In this document: positions 1 to 9,458 of the stretch, piece by piece
How positions within the stretch are numbered: position 1 is the stretch's first letter
Layout of the letters: each line of letters opens with the position of its first letter
Source: JAFARE01 sp963777285
GTDB taxonomy: Bacteria > Chloroflexota > Dormibacteria > Aeolococcales > Aeolococcaceae
Direction: 5' to 3'
Length of the DNA stretch: 64,000 nucleotides
Assembly (NCBI GenBank): GCA_963777285.1
Contig: CAVZPR010000002.1
Span: forward strand, 868,001-932,000
Notes under the pieces: generated by a model
What the model saw: only the letters and a program-made list of their open reading frames with translations
The model's database searches: none
Told to the model about the DNA's origin: nothing
Position numbers and translations under genes: made by a program

Positions 1-784
<784 letters not shown>

Positions 785-788
<4 letters not shown>

Positions 789-1879
789 CGCTCCTCCGGG
801 TCCACGGGGATGATCATCTCGAACTCGGCTCCGTTGCCTGGCACGCAGCGGGCGGCGACCGTGCCGTGGTGCCGCTCCACCACGGTGCGCACAATGTAGA
901 GGCCGAGCCCGCTGCCGGGAACCTTGCGGTGCCGCTCGGCGACCGAGCGGAAGTACTTGTCGAAGAGGTGCTCGGCGTCCTCCGGCGGGAAGCCCGCCCC
1001 GTGGTCGCGCACCACGAAGCGGACGCCGCCGGCGGCCATCACTGACACCTCCACCACCGAGTCGGGCGGCCCGTGCTTCACCGCGTTGCCCAACAGGTTG
1101 GTGAGCGCCAGCGTCAGCCGGCGCCGGTCGCCTCGCATCGCCAGCCCCGGCTGCACGTCGGTCTCGATCCGGCTGCCGCGCAGCTTCGCCTCCATCGCCA
1201 CCTGCTCCACCGCCGCCGCGACGACATCCTCGGCCGGCACGAGCTCCAGGGCCATGCGGTCGTCAGGGTCCTCGAGCCGCGAGAGCTCTGCCAGCGAGCT
1301 CACCATGCGCACCATCATCTCCGTGCTGGCGGTGATCCCCTCGATGGCCACCATGGCGGTCTCGGGAAGCGTGCCGAGCATGCCGGTGGCGAGCAGCTGG
1401 CCGTAGCTGTTGAGGATGGTCAGCGGCCGGCGCAGCTCGTGCATGGTCACGGAGATCGACGCGCCGTGGGCCGACGACTGCGAGGTGGCGTGGTGCAGAA
1501 GACGCTCCAGCTGGGCGACGCACTCGACGGACGCTTTGCGAAGCATGCCGCCGATCTCGTCGCCGGCCGACTGGGCCAGCGCCACCAGCTCGTCCGCGCC
1601 GAGGCCCGCCTCGGGCGCGGCGTCGTTGACGGCGCGGCGCAGCGCCTGGACGTCGCGGATCATCGACTCCAGCCGAGTCGAGACGCCCTCGTGCTGGTCG
1701 AGCCGGTAGAAGGAGACCAGCGGCCGGAGGTCGTCGGCGTCGAGCGCCACGATCACCGCGTTGATGAGGTTGCGCGCCGCTTGGGAGCCTTCTGTCCCGG
1801 GTGCCACGGCGGCCGGCGCGTACAGCTCGGCCACCCGCGCCGCGTGAGCGGCGAGGAACTCGCCGAACCGGGTGCTCAT
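785..1879 (-). CDS. Soluble sensor histidine kinase (HisKA + HATPase_c)
   Basis: Two-component histidine kinase of 364 aa with no membrane segment, so it is probably cytoplasmic. Residues 1-130 form a helical region of unknown sensing function. The phospho-acceptor is His147 in MHELRRPL. The ATP-binding domain follows, with N-box NLLGNAVKHG (about 255-265), G1 box DHGAGF and G2 box GSGLGLYI. No response regulator is adjacent, so it is an orphan; its partner could be the receiver at 35069, but that is speculation. The ATG lies 8 nt downstream of a TATAGT -10 element, so the mRNA is likely leaderless. Its stop overlaps the fumC start by 4 nt. Confidence 0.9.
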
Positions 1880-1887
1880 GCGCCCCG

Positions 1888-1893
1888 ACTATA
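1888..1893 (-). promoter_or_regulatory. -10 element TATAGT, leaderless promoter of the histidine kinase
   Basis: TATAGT on the minus strand ends 8 nt before the ATG at 1879, so transcription should start at or within about 2 nt of the start codon. No recognisable -35 box is present. Confidence 0.6.
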
Positions 1894-1916
1894 GGTTCGC
1901 GCGCGGCGCGACGCCC

Positions 1917-2933
1917 CTACGAGGCGATCACGCCTCCCGCGGCGGCCGTGGCCGGCACCGGCGTACGCCGCCGCCGGACCCAGAGGACGGCGCCGAGCAC
2001 GGCGAACGGCAGCATCTGCAGGTCGACCAGCAGCGACACCGCGCCCGCGTGCGCGGTCGACATCCCGGTGTGCACCAGGAGCGCCACGAGCACGCCCTCG
2101 CGAACGCCGAGCCCGTTGATGCTGAAGGGGACCAGCGCCGCCAGGAGCCCCAGCGGGATGCACACGGCGAGGACCATCCAGCTGAGCTCGACGCCGATCG
2201 CCCGCGCCGCCAGGTCCAGGGCGAACAGGTTGACCCCCCAGCCGACGGCGCCCACGGCGAGGCACTGCAGCAGCGCGTGGGGGTGGCGCCGGTACGCGGT
2301 GAACGCCTCGGTGAAGGCGTGGATGGCGCGTCCCATGCGCTGCGACACGCGGGCCACGAGCCGGTGCGCGCCCAGCCGGTCGGCGCTCAGCGCGGCCAGC
2401 CAGACCAGGATGATCGCGCCGGCGAGCGCCGCCACGGCGCCGAGGATGCCGCTGCCCAGCCAGTCGCGCAGCAGGATGGCCGCGGCCAGCCCCCAGGCGG
2501 TCATGCCGAACATGCCCGCCATGCGGCTGCCCGCCAGGGAGGCGAGCACGCGGCTGTGGCCCACGTGCTTGCCCATCTGCACGGTGCGCACCGCGTCGCC
2601 GCCGACCCCGGCCGGGATCACCTGCGTGAAGAAGAGGCTCTGCAGGTACGACGAGCTGATCCGCCGCCAGGTGAAGAGCGACGCGTGCGCGGGCACGGCC
2701 GCCTTCGAAGTGCGGATCAGCACGCCCCACTCGACCACGCTGGCCAGGACCGCGAGCGTGGTCAAGCCCAGCGCTCCGGTGATCCAGAAGGGATCGGTGT
2801 GGGCGAAGCTGGCGATCGCCGACGCGAAGTTGATCGTGTGCGCCAGGACGGCGATGCCGCCCAGGGTGCCGGCGACGCGCAGCCATGGGGAACTGACGAC
2901 GGTCCGGGCACGGCTGACGACCGCGTTCACCAC
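1917..2933 (-). CDS. UPF0104 / lysylphosphatidylglycerol-synthase-like flippase domain membrane protein
   Basis: Polytopic inner-membrane protein of the UPF0104 / LPG-synthase TM-region family (flippase-like domain), with about eight hydrophobic segments and the typical ending PFSINGLGVREG. The family moves or modifies lipids; the substrate here is unknown. An open frame extends to a GTG at 3032 that overlaps the dnaB stop, but its first 33 codons have about one third A/T in the third position, unlike the rest of the gene. An AGGAGG lies at 2947-2952 and a TACCCT -10 at 2977-2982. I therefore place the start at GTG 2933 (or 2930). A second member of the family lies at 41325-42359. Confidence 0.8.
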   Translation of the reverse strand: MVNAVVSRARTVVSSPWLRVAGTLGGIAVLAHTINFASAIASFAHTDPFWITGALGLTTLAVLASVVEWGVLIRTSKAAVPAHASLFTWRRISSSYLQSLFFTQVIPAGVGGDAVRTVQMGKHVGHSRVLASLAGSRMAGMFGMTAWGLAAAILLRDWLGSGILGAVAALAGAIILVWLAALSADRLGAHRLVARVSQRMGRAIHAFTEAFTAYRRHPHALLQCLAVGAVGWGVNLFALDLAARAIGVELSWMVLAVCIPLGLLAALVPFSINGLGVREGVLVALLVHTGMSTAHAGAVSLLVDLQMLPFAVLGAVLWVRRRRTPVPATAAAGGVIAS

Positions 2934-2976
2934 GACGCCTATTAACCCTCCTGTGCACCGCAGGACGTTGGGCCCT

Positions 2977-2982
2977 AGGGTA
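2977..2982 (-). promoter_or_regulatory. -10 element TACCCT with Shine-Dalgarno AGGAGG downstream
   Basis: TACCCT on the minus strand, followed about 25 nt later by AGGAGG (2952-2947) and GTG starts at 2933/2930. This gene would have a short leader of about 37 nt, unlike the leaderless genes of this window. Confidence 0.45.
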
Positions 2983-3028
2983 CAACGTGACAGGCCGCGA
3001 AAAGTTGCGTCCCGGCGCGACCGGGCCG

Positions 3029-4411
3029 TCACGCGCTGTCGAGATACGGCTCGCGGAAGGCGGTCTGCGACTCGATGAAGACGAGCTTCAGGTCGTCCGT
3101 CGGACCGTTGCGGTTCTTGGCCACCAGCAGGTCGGTGTGGGAACGGTCGACCTCACGGTTGTGCATCCCCTCGCGATACAGGAAGAGGACGACGTCGGCG
3201 TCCTGCTCGATGCTTCCCGAGTTGCGCAGGTCACTCAGCTGCGGCCGCTTGTTCTCGCGCCGCTCCGACTCTCGTGACAGCTGCGACAGCGCCAGCACCG
3301 GGACCTGCAGCTCCTTGGCGATCGACTTGAGTCCCGACGAGATGTCCGACACCTCCTGCACGCGCGACTCCTGCCGTCCGCCGTGCATCAGCTGCAGGTA
3401 GTCGATGACGATCAGCGCGATGCCCTGCTGCGCACGCATGCGGCGGGCGCGGGAGCGCAGGTTGGCGATGGTGAGCGCGGGCGTGTCGTCGATCCAGAGC
3501 TCCGCCTGCGTCAGCGTGTCCATCGCCTGCGCGATGCGCTGGAACGCGTGCGCGTCGGCCTGACCGGTGCGCAGCAGGTAGCTGTCGACGCGCGCCTCGC
3601 TGCAGATCAGCCGCTGCACCAGCGACTGCTTCGACATCTCCAGGGAGAAGATGACCACCGGCTTGCGCGCCGCCACCGCCGCGTTGCGCGCGATGTTCAG
3701 CGCCAGCGCCGTCTTGCCCACCGAGGGCCGCGCCGCGAGCACGATCAGCTCGCCGGGCTGCAACCCCTGCGTGAGCAGGTTGAGCTTGTCGAACCCCGTG
3801 GGGACGCCGTGCACCAGCTTCTTGTCCTGCAGCCGCTGCTCCAGCAGCGCCCACGTCTCGCGCACGATGGGCGCGATGTGCGTCGCCTCGGCGCCTCGCC
3901 GCTGCTCGCCGATGGCGAACACCGCCTGCTCGGCGGTGTCGATCGCCTCGGTGACGCTGACCGTAGCGTCGAAGCCCAGGCGCGACACCTCGCCGCCCGC
4001 GCCGATCAGGCGGCGGCGCAGGGCGTGGGCCACGACGATGTCGGCGTAATGGCGCACGCTGGCCGCCGTGGGCACTGCCAGGCTGAGCTCGGCGATGTAG
4101 TCGAGGCCGCCGGCCTTGCCCACGCCGGGCCCGCGCTCCAGCTGGTCGCGAAGCGTCACCGTGTCGATCGGCTCGCCGCGCTCCGCCAGCGCGGCCGCGG
4201 CACGGTACAGGTGGGCGTGCCGCTCCGCGTAGAAGTCGTCGGGCTCCAGGATCTCGCGCACCTGGGCGATGGCCTCGGGGTCGATGAGGATGGAGCCGAG
4301 CACGGCGCGCTCCGCGCCCATGTCATTGGGCGGCACCCGCATCTCCGGGGCGACCACCCGCCCGGTCAGCTCGGCCGTGACTGACAGGTCCGGACGCGGC
4401 GGCGCGCTCAC
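3029..4411 (-). CDS. dnaB: Replicative DNA helicase DnaB
   Basis: Hexameric 5'-3' replicative helicase, 460 aa, the usual length, without an intein. The N-terminal DnaB domain (about 22-125: NDMGAERAVLGSILIDPEAI) is followed by the RecA-like ATPase with Walker A ARPSVGKTAL (about 207-216), Walker B LIVIDYLQLM (about 331-340) and the SQLSRESERRENKRP region. The GTG start at 4411 overlaps the rplI stop by 4 nt. The order DUF1232 - rplI - dnaB keeps the common bacterial rplI-dnaB linkage. Confidence 0.97.
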   Translation of the reverse strand: MSAPPRPDLSVTAELTGRVVAPEMRVPPNDMGAERAVLGSILIDPEAIAQVREILEPDDFYAERHAHLYRAAAALAERGEPIDTVTLRDQLERGPGVGKAGGLDYIAELSLAVPTAASVRHYADIVVAHALRRRLIGAGGEVSRLGFDATVSVTEAIDTAEQAVFAIGEQRRGAEATHIAPIVRETWALLEQRLQDKKLVHGVPTGFDKLNLLTQGLQPGELIVLAARPSVGKTALALNIARNAAVAARKPVVIFSLEMSKQSLVQRLICSEARVDSYLLRTGQADAHAFQRIAQAMDTLTQAELWIDDTPALTIANLRSRARRMRAQQGIALIVIDYLQLMHGGRQESRVQEVSDISSGLKSIAKELQVPVLALSQLSRESERRENKRPQLSDLRNSGSIEQDADVVLFLYREGMHNREVDRSHTDLLVAKNRNGPTDDLKLVFIESQTAFREPYLDSA

Positions 4412-4854
4412 TGCGCGGCGACGACGACCTTGAGCGTCTCGGAGATCTCCGGGTGCAGCTCGACCTGGACCTCGTGCGGGCCCAGCGAGCGGATGGGCGG
4501 CTCGATGCCGATCTTGCGCTTGTCCACGTCGATGCCCGCCTCGCGCTTCAGCTGCTGCGCCACGTCGGCGTTGGTCACGGAGCCGAACAGCCTGCCCCCT
4601 TCGCCGGTCTTGGCGTAGACGGTGACGGTCAGCTTGCGCATCCGCTGCGCCACCTCGCGGGCCTCGGTCAGCTCCTTCTCGGCGCGCCGCCGGGCAGCCT
4701 CCTCGCGCTTGCGCACCTGCTCCACCACGCGTTCGTCGGCGACCACGGCGAGGTGCTTGGGAAAGAGGAAGTTGCGCGCGTACCCGGGCGTCACCTCCTT
4801 CACGTCGCCTGCGCGCGCAGTTCCAGTCACTTCCTTCAAAAACAGGACCTTCAC
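4408..4854 (-). CDS. rplI: 50S ribosomal protein L9
   Basis: Ribosomal protein bL9, 148 aa, standard length. The N-terminal rRNA-binding domain shows MKVLFLKEVTG, GDVKEVTPGYARNFLFPK and LAVV, followed by the long charged connecting helix (about 40-75) and the C-terminal domain (GRLFGSVTNADVAQQL, then KIGIEPPIRSLG). The start is GTG at 4854, overlapping the TGA of the upstream DUF1232 gene (GTGA); the frame stays open far upstream but that part has no L9 similarity. Its stop overlaps the dnaB start, so the three genes are translationally coupled. Confidence 0.97.
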   Translation of the reverse strand: MKVLFLKEVTGTARAGDVKEVTPGYARNFLFPKHLAVVADERVVEQVRKREEAARRRAEKELTEAREVAQRMRKLTVTVYAKTGEGGRLFGSVTNADVAQQLKREAGIDVDKRKIGIEPPIRSLGPHEVQVELHPEISETLKVVVAAQ

Positions 4855-5285
4855 GCCGACGCCTCCCGGGCCTCGGCGACCGGCGCCGAGACCGGTTCTG
4901 CGGTGCCCACGAGGTCGACGCGGTCGGCGGGGCGCAGGCGCCGGTAGATGAGCGTCGCGATGCGCTCTCCGGCGCGCACGTCCTGGTCGAAGCGGCTGCG
5001 GCGCTCCAGGATCAGCTGCTCCTGCTCCTCGACCACGTAGCGCGGGCACGCGGCGATGAACAGGCGCACCGCCAGCGCCGTGAGCGCGATCACGTCGAGC
5101 TCGCCGACCACCGGGATCGACTCCGGCAGATCGACGATCGGCGTCGCGATCAGCAGCAGCGCACCCGCGAAAGCACCCTTGACGTACGCGGGCACGCGAC
5201 GATCGCGCATCAAGCAGTACGCAAGACGCAATCCTCGCGGCAGCTCCACGAACATCCGCCGCGCGGCGCGCACCCGTCTCATCAT
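4851..5285 (-). CDS. DUF1232 (YkvA-like) small membrane protein
   Basis: 144 aa. The core from about residue 28 to 70 (VPAYVKGAFAGALLLIATP, then PVVGELDVIALTALAVRLF) matches the DUF1232/YkvA pattern of a hydrophobic hairpin with a DLxPxxxPxxG turn. The biochemical function of the family is unknown. The C-terminal third is charged. The start is placed at ATG 5285, ten nt downstream of a TACAAT -10 hexamer; a second ATG follows directly. It is the first gene of a coupled unit with rplI and dnaB. Confidence 0.75.
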   Translation of the reverse strand: MMRRVRAARRMFVELPRGLRLAYCLMRDRRVPAYVKGAFAGALLLIATPIVDLPESIPVVGELDVIALTALAVRLFIAACPRYVVEEQEQLILERRSRFDQDVRAGERIATLIYRRLRPADRVDLVGTAEPVSAPVAEAREASA

Positions 5286-5295
5286 CGGACCGCGA

Positions 5296-5301
5296 ATTGT
5301 A
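5296..5301 (-). promoter_or_regulatory. -10 element TACAAT for DUF1232-rplI-dnaB
   Basis: TACAAT on the minus strand ends 10 nt before the ATG at 5285. It is probably the promoter for replication and ribosomal genes rplI and dnaB, with a leader of at most a few nt. Confidence 0.55.
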
Positions 5302-5421
5302 CGTCGCGGCCCTGACGCGACCACGGACAGGCGAGCGTCGCGTCTGGGAAGCGGGGCAGGGAGTGTGCCGCAGGGGGCCTGTCGGAGCCGCGGTGGTCCC
5401 CGCGGCGAGACTCGAAGGCGA

Positions 5422-5464
5422 GACGCCGCCAGGCGTCGAGACCTGCACCCCGGAGGCACCTCCC
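5422..5464. other. Two short hairpins between cca and DUF1232
   Basis: GACGCC-GCCA-GGCGTC (5422-5437) is a 6-bp stem with a 4-nt loop. A few bases on, GGAGG-CA-CCTCC forms a second small palindrome. Both lie just past the cca stop (5511). Neither is followed by a T-run, so they are at best weak terminators. The rest of the 225-bp gap holds only the 5296 promoter. Confidence 0.3.
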
Positions 5465-5510
5465 TGACCCGCCAACGACGTTGCGCTACGTCGACCTCTC
5501 CGTGCGCGAG

Positions 5511-6899
5511 TCAATCCGCGTCGAGCAATTCGCGGTGCGTTTGCAGCCAGGCGCGCGCCGCCGCGCTGTCGCGTGGAGCGATGCTGCCGTCGAGGACCGC
5601 ATCGTGCAGTGCTGCCTTGACGCGCCCCACCCACGGTCCGGGCCCGCGGCCGGCAAGGGCCATGATCTCGTCGCCGTCGAGCGGGTCGCGCAGCCGCGAG
5701 AGCTCGCCGCCGGCGTCGAGGCGCTCCATGCGCTGCGCCAGCTCGTCGATGCCCGCGATGGTGGGAAACGACGACGCCAGCGTGTCCGCGCGCGCCACGT
5801 CGAGCATCCGGTCGCGCAGGTCACCCGCGTCGCGCACCAGGCGGCGCACCGCGGAGTCGCTGAACGTCGCCTCGTCGTACTGGATGGGACGCAGGTGCAG
5901 GCGCACCAGCTGTGACACGCGGTCGATCTCGTCGTTGCTGAAGCGAAGCCGCGAGAGCACATCGCGCGCCATGCGCGCACCGACCTGCGGGTGGTCGTAG
6001 AAGGTGTGCCGTCCGTCGGGCGCGAGCGCGTGCGTCGGCGGCTTGCCGGCGTCGTGCAGCAGCACCGCGGTTCGCGTCAGCAGATCCGCCGGCGCACCAT
6101 CGAGCGCGCGCATGGTGTGCTCGTACACGTCGTAGATGTGGTGACCCCCCTGCTCCACTCCTTGCATCGCGGACACCTCGGGGAGCACGCGCTGCAGCAC
6201 ACCGCCGTCGCGCAGGACCGCGAAGCCGAGCCGCGGGTGCGGAGCGACCAGCAGCCGGCGCAGCTCCTCGCTGATGCGCTCCACGCTGAGGATGGCCACG
6301 CGCCCGGCGTGCAGTCGCATCGCAGGCAGCACCGCGGGAACCGGCGTGAACCCCAGCTGCGCCACGAACCGGGCGCAGCGCAGCATGCGCAGCGGATCCT
6401 CGGCGAACGTCTCGCCGGGCTCCAGCGGGGTGCGCAGCACGGCGTGGCGCAGGTCGTCGAGGCCGAGCCGGGTGATGTCGATGACGCGGCCGTCGAGCGT
6501 CTGGCACAGCGCGTTGACCGTGAAGTCGCGGCGCCACACGTCCTCCTCCAGGGTGCCGGGCCGCACGTCCGGTTTGCGCGACTCGGGGTCGTAACGCTCG
6601 GCCCGGGCGCGCACCACCTCGAGCACGAAACCGTCGCCGCGGATCTGCCCCGTGCCGAAGCGATCGAACTGCTGCGGCCGCGGCCAGCCGAAGCGGGACG
6701 CAACCAGCGCCAGGACCGGGATGCCGTCGGCGCCCACCGCCACCAGGTCGATGTCCTTCCCGGTGCGCCCCAGCAGCCGGTCGCGGACGAAGCCGCCCAC
6801 CAGATACGTCTCGACACCTGCCTCCCCGGCCGCGGCGCGCACCGCGTCGAGCACGTCTTCGACCTGCGGCGCGGTGGCGAGCGCCTGCGGCTCAGGCAT
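5511..6899 (-). CDS. cca: CCA tRNA nucleotidyltransferase / poly(A) polymerase family with HD domain
   Basis: Class II nucleotidyltransferase that adds or repairs the 3'-CCA of tRNA, 462 aa. The NTase head has GGFVRDRLLGR (about 35-45) and the catalytic DIDLV (about 49-53). The RRDFTVNALC motif (about 123-132) and the NTP-selecting EDPLRMLRCARF block follow. A C-terminal HD domain shows HTMRAL and LLHDAGKP (about 283-290), so it resembles the HD-containing CCA enzymes. Its start overlaps the end of the upstream MFS gene by 8 nt. A poly(A) polymerase activity cannot be excluded from sequence alone. Confidence 0.93.
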   Translation of the reverse strand: MPEPQALATAPQVEDVLDAVRAAAGEAGVETYLVGGFVRDRLLGRTGKDIDLVAVGADGIPVLALVASRFGWPRPQQFDRFGTGQIRGDGFVLEVVRARAERYDPESRKPDVRPGTLEEDVWRRDFTVNALCQTLDGRVIDITRLGLDDLRHAVLRTPLEPGETFAEDPLRMLRCARFVAQLGFTPVPAVLPAMRLHAGRVAILSVERISEELRRLLVAPHPRLGFAVLRDGGVLQRVLPEVSAMQGVEQGGHHIYDVYEHTMRALDGAPADLLTRTAVLLHDAGKPPTHALAPDGRHTFYDHPQVGARMARDVLSRLRFSNDEIDRVSQLVRLHLRPIQYDEATFSDSAVRRLVRDAGDLRDRMLDVARADTLASSFPTIAGIDELAQRMERLDAGGELSRLRDPLDGDEIMALAGRGPGPWVGRVKAALHDAVLDGSIAPRDSAAARAWLQTHRELLDAD

Positions 6900-8655
6900 G
6901 AGCCAGCCTCGTCGCGGGCGCGTCGCGCGGCCGCGAGCGCAGCAGCGTGAGGGCGAGGAGGGTGGCGACGCCGGCGCACACCGCCGCGCCCAGGAACACG
7001 GCGCGGAGCTCGGCCACGATTGCCCCGGTCGCCAGGCTGTTGTAGGCGGGGCAGCTCAGCGGGCTGTGAGGGCAGAGTGTGATCGGCGACGGCAGCGCCG
7101 CCGAGGTCACGTAGAAGGCGTGCAGGCCGACCGCGGTGAGCACGGAGATGCCGACCAGCATCCCCACCATCCGCGCCACCACCACCAGCGCCGAGGCGAT
7201 GCCGTGGAGGTCGGCGCGGACCGCGGCCAGCATCGAGGCGTTCACCGGCGCGATCGCCAGTCCGAAGCCGACGCCGCAGGCCGCCAGCACCGGGTCGCTG
7301 GGGTGCAGCCAGGGCGTCAGGAATGGATCGGCCAGGGTGGTCGCGGTCCAGCGGCTCATCAGCGCGAGCATGGCGGTGGTGAGGGCCAGCCCCGCGGCCG
7401 CGACGACCCGGTTGCCGGCGCGCTGGCAGAGCCAGCCGCCGAGCACCGCGCCGACGGGAACGCCCACCAGCACGCGGAGCAGCACCAGCGCGGCGCCCAG
7501 CTGGGAGTCCGGGTAGACGGTCGCCCGCGCCAGGATGGGGACGTCGAGGAGCACCGCCATGAGGGCCGCGCCGATCGCCAGATTGGCCAGCAGCGGGCCG
7601 TAGGCGCCCGGCTGCCGCAGCGCGTCGACGTCGATGAGCGGGGTGCGGGTGCGGCGCTGGTGCAGCACCAAGAGCAGACCGCTGGCCCCCGCCAGCGGCA
7701 GCAGCCAGACGGCGCCGGCAGCCAGGGCGCTGCGCGAGGGATCGCCGGTGGCGAACGTCACGACGACGGCGGCCAGGCAGACGGCGGCGAGGCAGGCGCC
7801 CAGCCAGTCGACGCGGCGGGCCGCCTCGAGCGCGGCCGCCGGCTTGAACAGGCGACGCGATCCGGTCCGCCCCGAGGCCTCCCAGACCAGGAAGCCGGCG
7901 GCCAGCACGATCGCGGCCAGCGCGAGCGGCGTGAGCCACGCGGCCCCGAACAGCGGCAGGTAGAGGTTGCCCAGGGTGGCATCGTTCACCAGCGACGATG
8001 GAGCGACGACGTCGAGGACGCCGGCGCCCAGCGCGAGAAGCGCCAGCCCGCCGCCGACCCAGTCGTTCCGGCGCTCGCCGGCGGCCGCGGCGCCCGGCAG
8101 CACGGCGACCAGCGCCAGGACCAGGACCGCGCACAGCGGCAGGTTGATCCAGAAGATGGTGCGCCAGGTGCTGAGGCTCAGGATCAGCGCGCCGTACAGC
8201 GGACCGAGCACCGCGCCCAGCTCCTGGACGCCGCCGACCACGCCCAGCGGCACCCCGCGGCTGGCCACCGGCCAGCGGTCGGCGACCAGCGCCAGGGTGA
8301 CCGGGACCAGGCCGCCGCCGCCGACCCCCTGCAGGGCGCGCCCCGCGACCACCGAGCCGAGGTCGTGCGCGGACGCGGTGACCAGCGACCCGGCTGCGAA
8401 GAGCGCCAGGCAGGCGATCAGGAGAAGGCGGCGCCCGTAGAGGTCGGACAGCCTTCCCAGGAGCGGCATCACCACCACATAGCCGAGCAGGAAGCCGCTG
8501 ACGATCGGGGTCGCCTGCTGCAGCTGATCGAGCCCGACGCCGACGTCGGCCATGATCGCGGGCAGCGCCAGGACGATCACGTACGTGTCCGCTGCAGCGA
8601 GCAGCACCGCCGCCGAGGCCACCGCCACGGCGGCGCGGCGCGAACCGGCGATCAC
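6892..8655 (-). CDS. MFS drug exporter, DHA2 (14-TM) family
   Basis: 587-aa major facilitator protein with about 14 hydrophobic segments, as in DHA2 drug:proton antiporters. Motif A is GRLSDLYGRRLLL (about residue 65-77), and an early TM-proximal segment carries the DTYVIVLALPAIM pattern that matches the family opening D..IVNVALP. The last periplasmic loop (about 505-535, LCPHSPLSCPAYNSL) has two Cys and may be disulfide-bonded. It is co-transcribed with the preceding lipoprotein (4-nt overlap) and with cca. The lipoprotein-exporter pairing recalls the mycobacterial LprG-P55 pair, which exports lipids; that function here is inference. Confidence 0.85.
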   Translation of the reverse strand: MIAGSRRAAVAVASAAVLLAAADTYVIVLALPAIMADVGVGLDQLQQATPIVSGFLLGYVVVMPLLGRLSDLYGRRLLLIACLALFAAGSLVTASAHDLGSVVAGRALQGVGGGGLVPVTLALVADRWPVASRGVPLGVVGGVQELGAVLGPLYGALILSLSTWRTIFWINLPLCAVLVLALVAVLPGAAAAGERRNDWVGGGLALLALGAGVLDVVAPSSLVNDATLGNLYLPLFGAAWLTPLALAAIVLAAGFLVWEASGRTGSRRLFKPAAALEAARRVDWLGACLAAVCLAAVVVTFATGDPSRSALAAGAVWLLPLAGASGLLLVLHQRRTRTPLIDVDALRQPGAYGPLLANLAIGAALMAVLLDVPILARATVYPDSQLGAALVLLRVLVGVPVGAVLGGWLCQRAGNRVVAAAGLALTTAMLALMSRWTATTLADPFLTPWLHPSDPVLAACGVGFGLAIAPVNASMLAAVRADLHGIASALVVVARMVGMLVGISVLTAVGLHAFYVTSAALPSPITLCPHSPLSCPAYNSLATGAIVAELRAVFLGAAVCAGVATLLALTLLRSRPRDAPATRLAHA

Positions 8656-9374
8656 GTCCCCGACGCGCCGGCCGGAGGTGTGATGGCGATGCTCTCGCCG
8701 TAGTTGTCGATGATCACCGTGAATGTGCTGTTCTGCGAGGCGCTGAAGAACGGCCCCGTGAGCACCACCTTGCGCAGCTGGTGGTTGTCGACGTCGATGC
8801 CGAACGTCGAGGGCACCGGCTGCTGCGGCGCGGCGTCGGTGAGGAGTGCCTTCACCGCGGCGCCGGGCAGCGAGCAGCTCACCTCGTGCAGCTGTTCGCC
8901 GTTGTAGCGGTCATCGGAACCCAGCACCGGGTGGGCACAGATGACGAGAAGGTGGGAGAGGCCGTGCTGCGGGTCGAGCAGCTGAGCCGGGTTGCCGAAG
9001 CCGTAGTCGGCTGGGTTGGTCACCTGGAACGAGCTGGACGTGGGCAGCTTTGCGTAAAAGGCATTATTGACAGCAACTACGGCGACACTGAACTCGAAGC
9101 CGCTGATCTCGACATGGAGCGTGCCCTGGAACGAGGCCGGGCGTTTCATGTCGCCGCTGCCGCCGGTGATGAACGGTCCGTCGCCCTGCAGCGACGAGCT
9201 GCTGAGCTGAAAGTGCGCCGACGGCGTCGCGTCCACAGCCTGTTTGGCCTGCTGCAACAGCGTTTCCGGGTCGGCCGGCATGGAGCCGCACGCGGCCAGG
9301 GCGCACATCGTGGCCACGCCGAGTAGGCCCGCGCCAACGGAGCGGCGCGCGGCGGCGGGCGTGTCCTGAGGCAT
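8652..9374 (-). CDS. LppX/LprAFG-like lipoprotein
   Basis: 240-aa predicted lipoprotein: N-terminal signal with a hydrophobic stretch and lipobox LAAC (Cys near residue 28, context MCALAACGSMP). The mature part (AVDATPSAHFQLSSSS, GTLHVEISGF, FYAKLP, FGIDVDNHQLRKVVLTGPF) has the layout of LppX/LprAFG lipid-binding lipoproteins. Sitting directly upstream of a DHA2 exporter, it may load or accept lipids for export, as LprG does for P55 in mycobacteria (inference). The ATG is 12 nt downstream of a TATACT -10 hexamer. Confidence 0.75.
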   Translation of the reverse strand: MPQDTPAAARRSVGAGLLGVATMCALAACGSMPADPETLLQQAKQAVDATPSAHFQLSSSSLQGDGPFITGGSGDMKRPASFQGTLHVEISGFEFSVAVVAVNNAFYAKLPTSSSFQVTNPADYGFGNPAQLLDPQHGLSHLLVICAHPVLGSDDRYNGEQLHEVSCSLPGAAVKALLTDAAPQQPVPSTFGIDVDNHQLRKVVLTGPFFSASQNSTFTVIIDNYGESIAITPPAGASGT

Positions 9375-9386
9375 GAGGCCGTTGCG

Positions 9387-9392
9387 AGTATA
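9387..9392 (-). promoter_or_regulatory. -10 element TATACT for lipoprotein-exporter-cca operon
   Basis: TATACT on the minus strand ends 12 nt before the ATG at 9374, so the mRNA would have a leader of about 5 nt. Confidence 0.55.
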
Positions 9393-9446
9393 GAAGCCCG
9401 CTCCGCGCCGCCACGGACGCGCCCCGCGGTCCGGCGAATGCACCGC

Positions 9447-9452
9447 TACACT
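9447..9452 (+). promoter_or_regulatory. -10 element TACACT, leaderless promoter of csaA
   Basis: TACACT ends 6 nt before the GTG at 9459. This spacing puts the transcription start on the start codon and argues against the upstream in-frame ATG at 9438, which would precede the -10 element. Confidence 0.55.
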
Positions 9453-9458
9453 GCGGCG

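Noticed and set aside
5340..5470. Possible tRNA or small RNA between cca and DUF1232
   Set aside because: Hairpins are present, but no T-loop GTTCGANNC paired with an acceptor stem could be built on either strand.
4408..5634. A 408-codon frame ending with rplI
   Set aside because: Only the last 148 codons are L9-like; the rest is antisense/overlapping noise over the DUF1232 gene.
6652..8703. 683-codon plus-strand frame opposite the DHA2 exporter
   Set aside because: Composition typical of antisense to a membrane protein (Arg/Gln/His-rich), with no motifs.
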